DNA of 13,331 nucleotides, from contig CAUAFG010000036.1 in the NCBI GenBank assembly GCA_958428235.1, positions 1 through 13,331 on the forward strand, given 5' to 3'. The position numbers and the translations under genes are program-made. Shown piece after piece: positions 12,054-13,331 of this stretch (the first letter of the stretch is position 1; the number at the start of each line of letters is the position of its first letter). The notes beneath the pieces were generated by a model. That model searched no databases. It had not been told where the DNA came from and saw only the letters and a list, made by a program, of their open reading frames with translations. This DNA is from Faeciplasma sp900553675. Lineage in GTDB: Bacteria; Bacillota; Clostridia; Oscillospirales; Ruminococcaceae.

Positions 12054-12901
12054 GAGTTGATTCCTTTCAGAATGTCCTTAAAGGCGTTGCAGGCAGCGTC
12101 GAACGCGGTGTTGGAATCGGGGTAGGAGTAGTCGCCGACCTTGGACTTTTCACCCTCGCGCTCAAGCTCGGAAAGTCCCTTAAAGACGGTCAGGTGCGGC
12201 TCGATGGTGAACTCGCGTCCGCCCATGGCGATAAATTCCTCGGTGATTTTGGCAACGTTGCCGATTCCTGCACCTGCGGGGACTACTCTGCCGTCTGCAA
12301 GAGCGTCCTTAATGTGCATATACTTGATGTAGGGCTTTAGCATCTCCCACGCGGCGAGGGTGTCAACGCCGCACTGAACAAAGTTTGCGGGGTCGAAAAC
12401 GCCCTTGAGCTGCGGGAAGGTCTTTAAAAGATCCAAGCAGCGTTCGGCATTGTCGCCGTAGATGCCCTTTTCGTTTTCGTGGCAGAGGGTGACGTTGTAG
12501 CTCTGTGCCATCTCCACAAATTTGCCCATTCTGTCAATTACTGCATTGCGGTATTCGTCCTCCTTGCCCTTGGGGACATAGAACGAGAACATACGTATGT
12601 TTTCTGTGCCCAGAACCTTGCTGATTTCAAGGGTCGAGCGGAATTTTTCGAGGTGGCGGTCGAAATCATCCCCGATTCCGATTTTGCCCATCGGGCTGCC
12701 CAGCGACCAGACCTTAAGACCGGCGTCGTTGAGCTTTTGGCGGATGAGGCAGGCGGCGACAAAGCTTAAATCGGAGACGTTTCCGAGGTCGGTTCCCCTG
12801 AGCTCCACACCGTTGAGAGAATTGCGCTTCATGGCGGTAATCTGACCGTCAACGGTGCCGCTTGCTTCGTCTGCAAAGGCGAAAATTCTTATATTCTGCA
12901 T
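12050..12901 (-). CDS. Sugar isomerase/epimerase-like TIM barrel protein 2
   Basis: A 283-residue xylose isomerase-like TIM barrel protein, first gene of a coupled pair. Seen: FAFADEASG (8-15) at the first strand, LKVWSLGSPMGKIGI (62-76), CHENEKGIYGD (140-150) with candidate metal ligand E142, GVFDPANFVQ (167-176) with D170, YMHIKDA (194-200) with H196, and FTIEPHL (231-237) with E234. All four metal-ligand positions are present, so it should be active. It differs clearly from the downstream barrel, so the pair is not a recent duplication. An AAAGGATGG ribosome binding site precedes the ATG at 12901, and a plausible promoter lies at 12946-12973. The ATGA overlap with the next gene indicates joint, stoichiometric expression and possibly a shared pathway or complex with the two oxidoreductases downstream. 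The substrate is unknown. Confidence 0.88.
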   Translation of the reverse strand: MQNIRIFAFADEASGTVDGQITAMKRNSLNGVELRGTDLGNVSDLSFVAACLIRQKLNDAGLKVWSLGSPMGKIGIGDDFDRHLEKFRSTLEISKVLGTENIRMFSFYVPKGKEDEYRNAVIDRMGKFVEMAQSYNVTLCHENEKGIYGDNAERCLDLLKTFPQLKGVFDPANFVQCGVDTLAAWEMLKPYIKYMHIKDALADGRVVPAGAGIGNVAKITEEFIAMGGREFTIEPHLTVFKGLSELEREGEKSKVGDYSYPDSNTAFDAACNAFKDILKGINS

Positions 12902-12945
12902 AACATTACCATCCTTTCGGCAGCTGTATTTATACTTATAAATTT

Positions 12946-12973
12946 ATAATAACATATCGCGGGAATTTTGCAA
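12946..12973 (-). promoter_or_regulatory. Probable promoter for the TIM-barrel operon
   Basis: On the minus strand TTGCAA (12968-12973), a 16-base spacer and TATTAT (12946-12951) precede the start at 12901 by about 45 bases. The region is very AT rich, so the exact -10 hexamer is uncertain. Beyond it, 12974-13331 contains no gene I can support, only the direct repeat at 13081-13209. Confidence 0.5.
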
Positions 12974-13080
12974 GACTTTTTTTAAAATTTGATGGTTTCG
13001 TATTAGTTTGTTGTAATATTGTATAGTTTTTGGGAGAGGGGTTTGGGGGTTATTACAAGTGAAAAGAGGGGCGGGGGTGC

Positions 13081-13209
13081 CTGCGGATGTGTGTGAGGTC
13101 ACTTTTGATACTCTGTGTGAGCCGTTTGCTGCCTTACCGACTAACTGCGGGGATGTATGTAAGGATACTTTGTTCCAAAGGGTGAGCCGTTTGATATCTG
13201 TCCGACTGC
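13081..13209. repeat. Degenerate 65-bp tandem direct repeat
   Basis: Two units, starting at about 13081 (CTGCGGATGTGTGTGAGG) and about 13146 (CTGCGGGGATGTATGTAAGG), share an identical 12-mer GTGAGCCGTTTG at 13117-13128 and 13182-13193 and a common CCGACT end. A third partial unit may begin at 13210 (CTGCAGGTAGTCATGC). An internal single-base gap means the second unit switches reading frame, so the repeat is at the DNA level and not a protein repeat. Its role is unknown. Confidence 0.6.
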
Positions 13210-13331
13210 CTGCAGGTAGTCATGCAAATAACAAACCTTCACCCGCAGGCGCAAAATCATCCTCAACATCCATCCCCGCTGAACTTGTCAAGAAATATGC
13301 AGTCAAAAAATCCCCTAAATAAGATATACGA

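Noticed and set aside
13059..13322. 87-residue plus-strand open frame with a GTG start
   Set aside because: No ribosome binding site at a proper distance, no recognised domain, and the 65-bp repeat inside it changes frame between units, so the repeat was not kept as protein.

Overview
This window looks like chromosomal DNA from a spore-forming, low-to-mid-GC member of the Bacillota (Firmicutes), most likely a gut-type Oscillospiraceae/Ruminococcaceae relative. The evidence is a complete SpoIVB sporulation protease, a DUF1934 beta-barrel gene, glutamate racemase, a CofE-like protein of the kind seen in clostridial genomes, AGGAGG-type ribosome binding sites and TATAAT-type promoters. The taxonomic call is an inference; there is no rRNA gene here.

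Layout. Positions 1-3400 are read from the minus strand: a Ser/Lys pentapeptide-repeat lipoprotein (85-615), a DUF1934 protein (688-1110), glutamate racemase murI (1396-2214), and a coupled pair made of a DUF2500 membrane protein (2899-3261) and a four-helix membrane protein (2421-2909) behind a good promoter. Positions 3591-7135 are plus strand: spoIVB, a CofE-like amide ligase homologue, and a fucU-type sugar mutarotase ending in a clear terminator. Positions 7200-12970 are minus strand again: a small unrecognised protein, two paralogous Gfo/Idh/MocA oxidoreductases, and a translationally coupled pair of sugar isomerase/epimerase-like TIM barrels behind a plausible promoter. The last 430 bases hold only a degenerate 65-bp direct repeat.

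How the genes may work together. Two NAD(P)-dependent sugar oxidoreductases beside two metal-dependent TIM-barrel isomerase/epimerase proteins resemble loci that cleave glycosides by oxidation to a keto-sugar followed by elimination or isomerisation (Gfo/Idh/MocA plus AP_endonuc_2-fold proteins, as in C-glycoside deglycosylation and 3-keto-glycoside pathways), or loci for inositol or rare-sugar catabolism. No transporter or regulator is in view, so the substrate cannot be named.

The most unusual content is between the genes. There are several distinct structured repeat types: (1) a DNA cloverleaf near 1200-1344; (2) four copies of a modular hairpin repeat with polypurine/polypyrimidine ends at about 2298, 4883, 6444 and 7978; (3) a 220-250 bp hairpin-array element present as an inverted pair bracketing the second oxidoreductase gene, where the two copies differ by paired compensatory substitutions in at least four stems; (4) a near-perfect 100-bp palindrome overlapping the stop codon of the small unknown gene; and (5) two related terminator hairpins in direct orientation on either side of that same gene.
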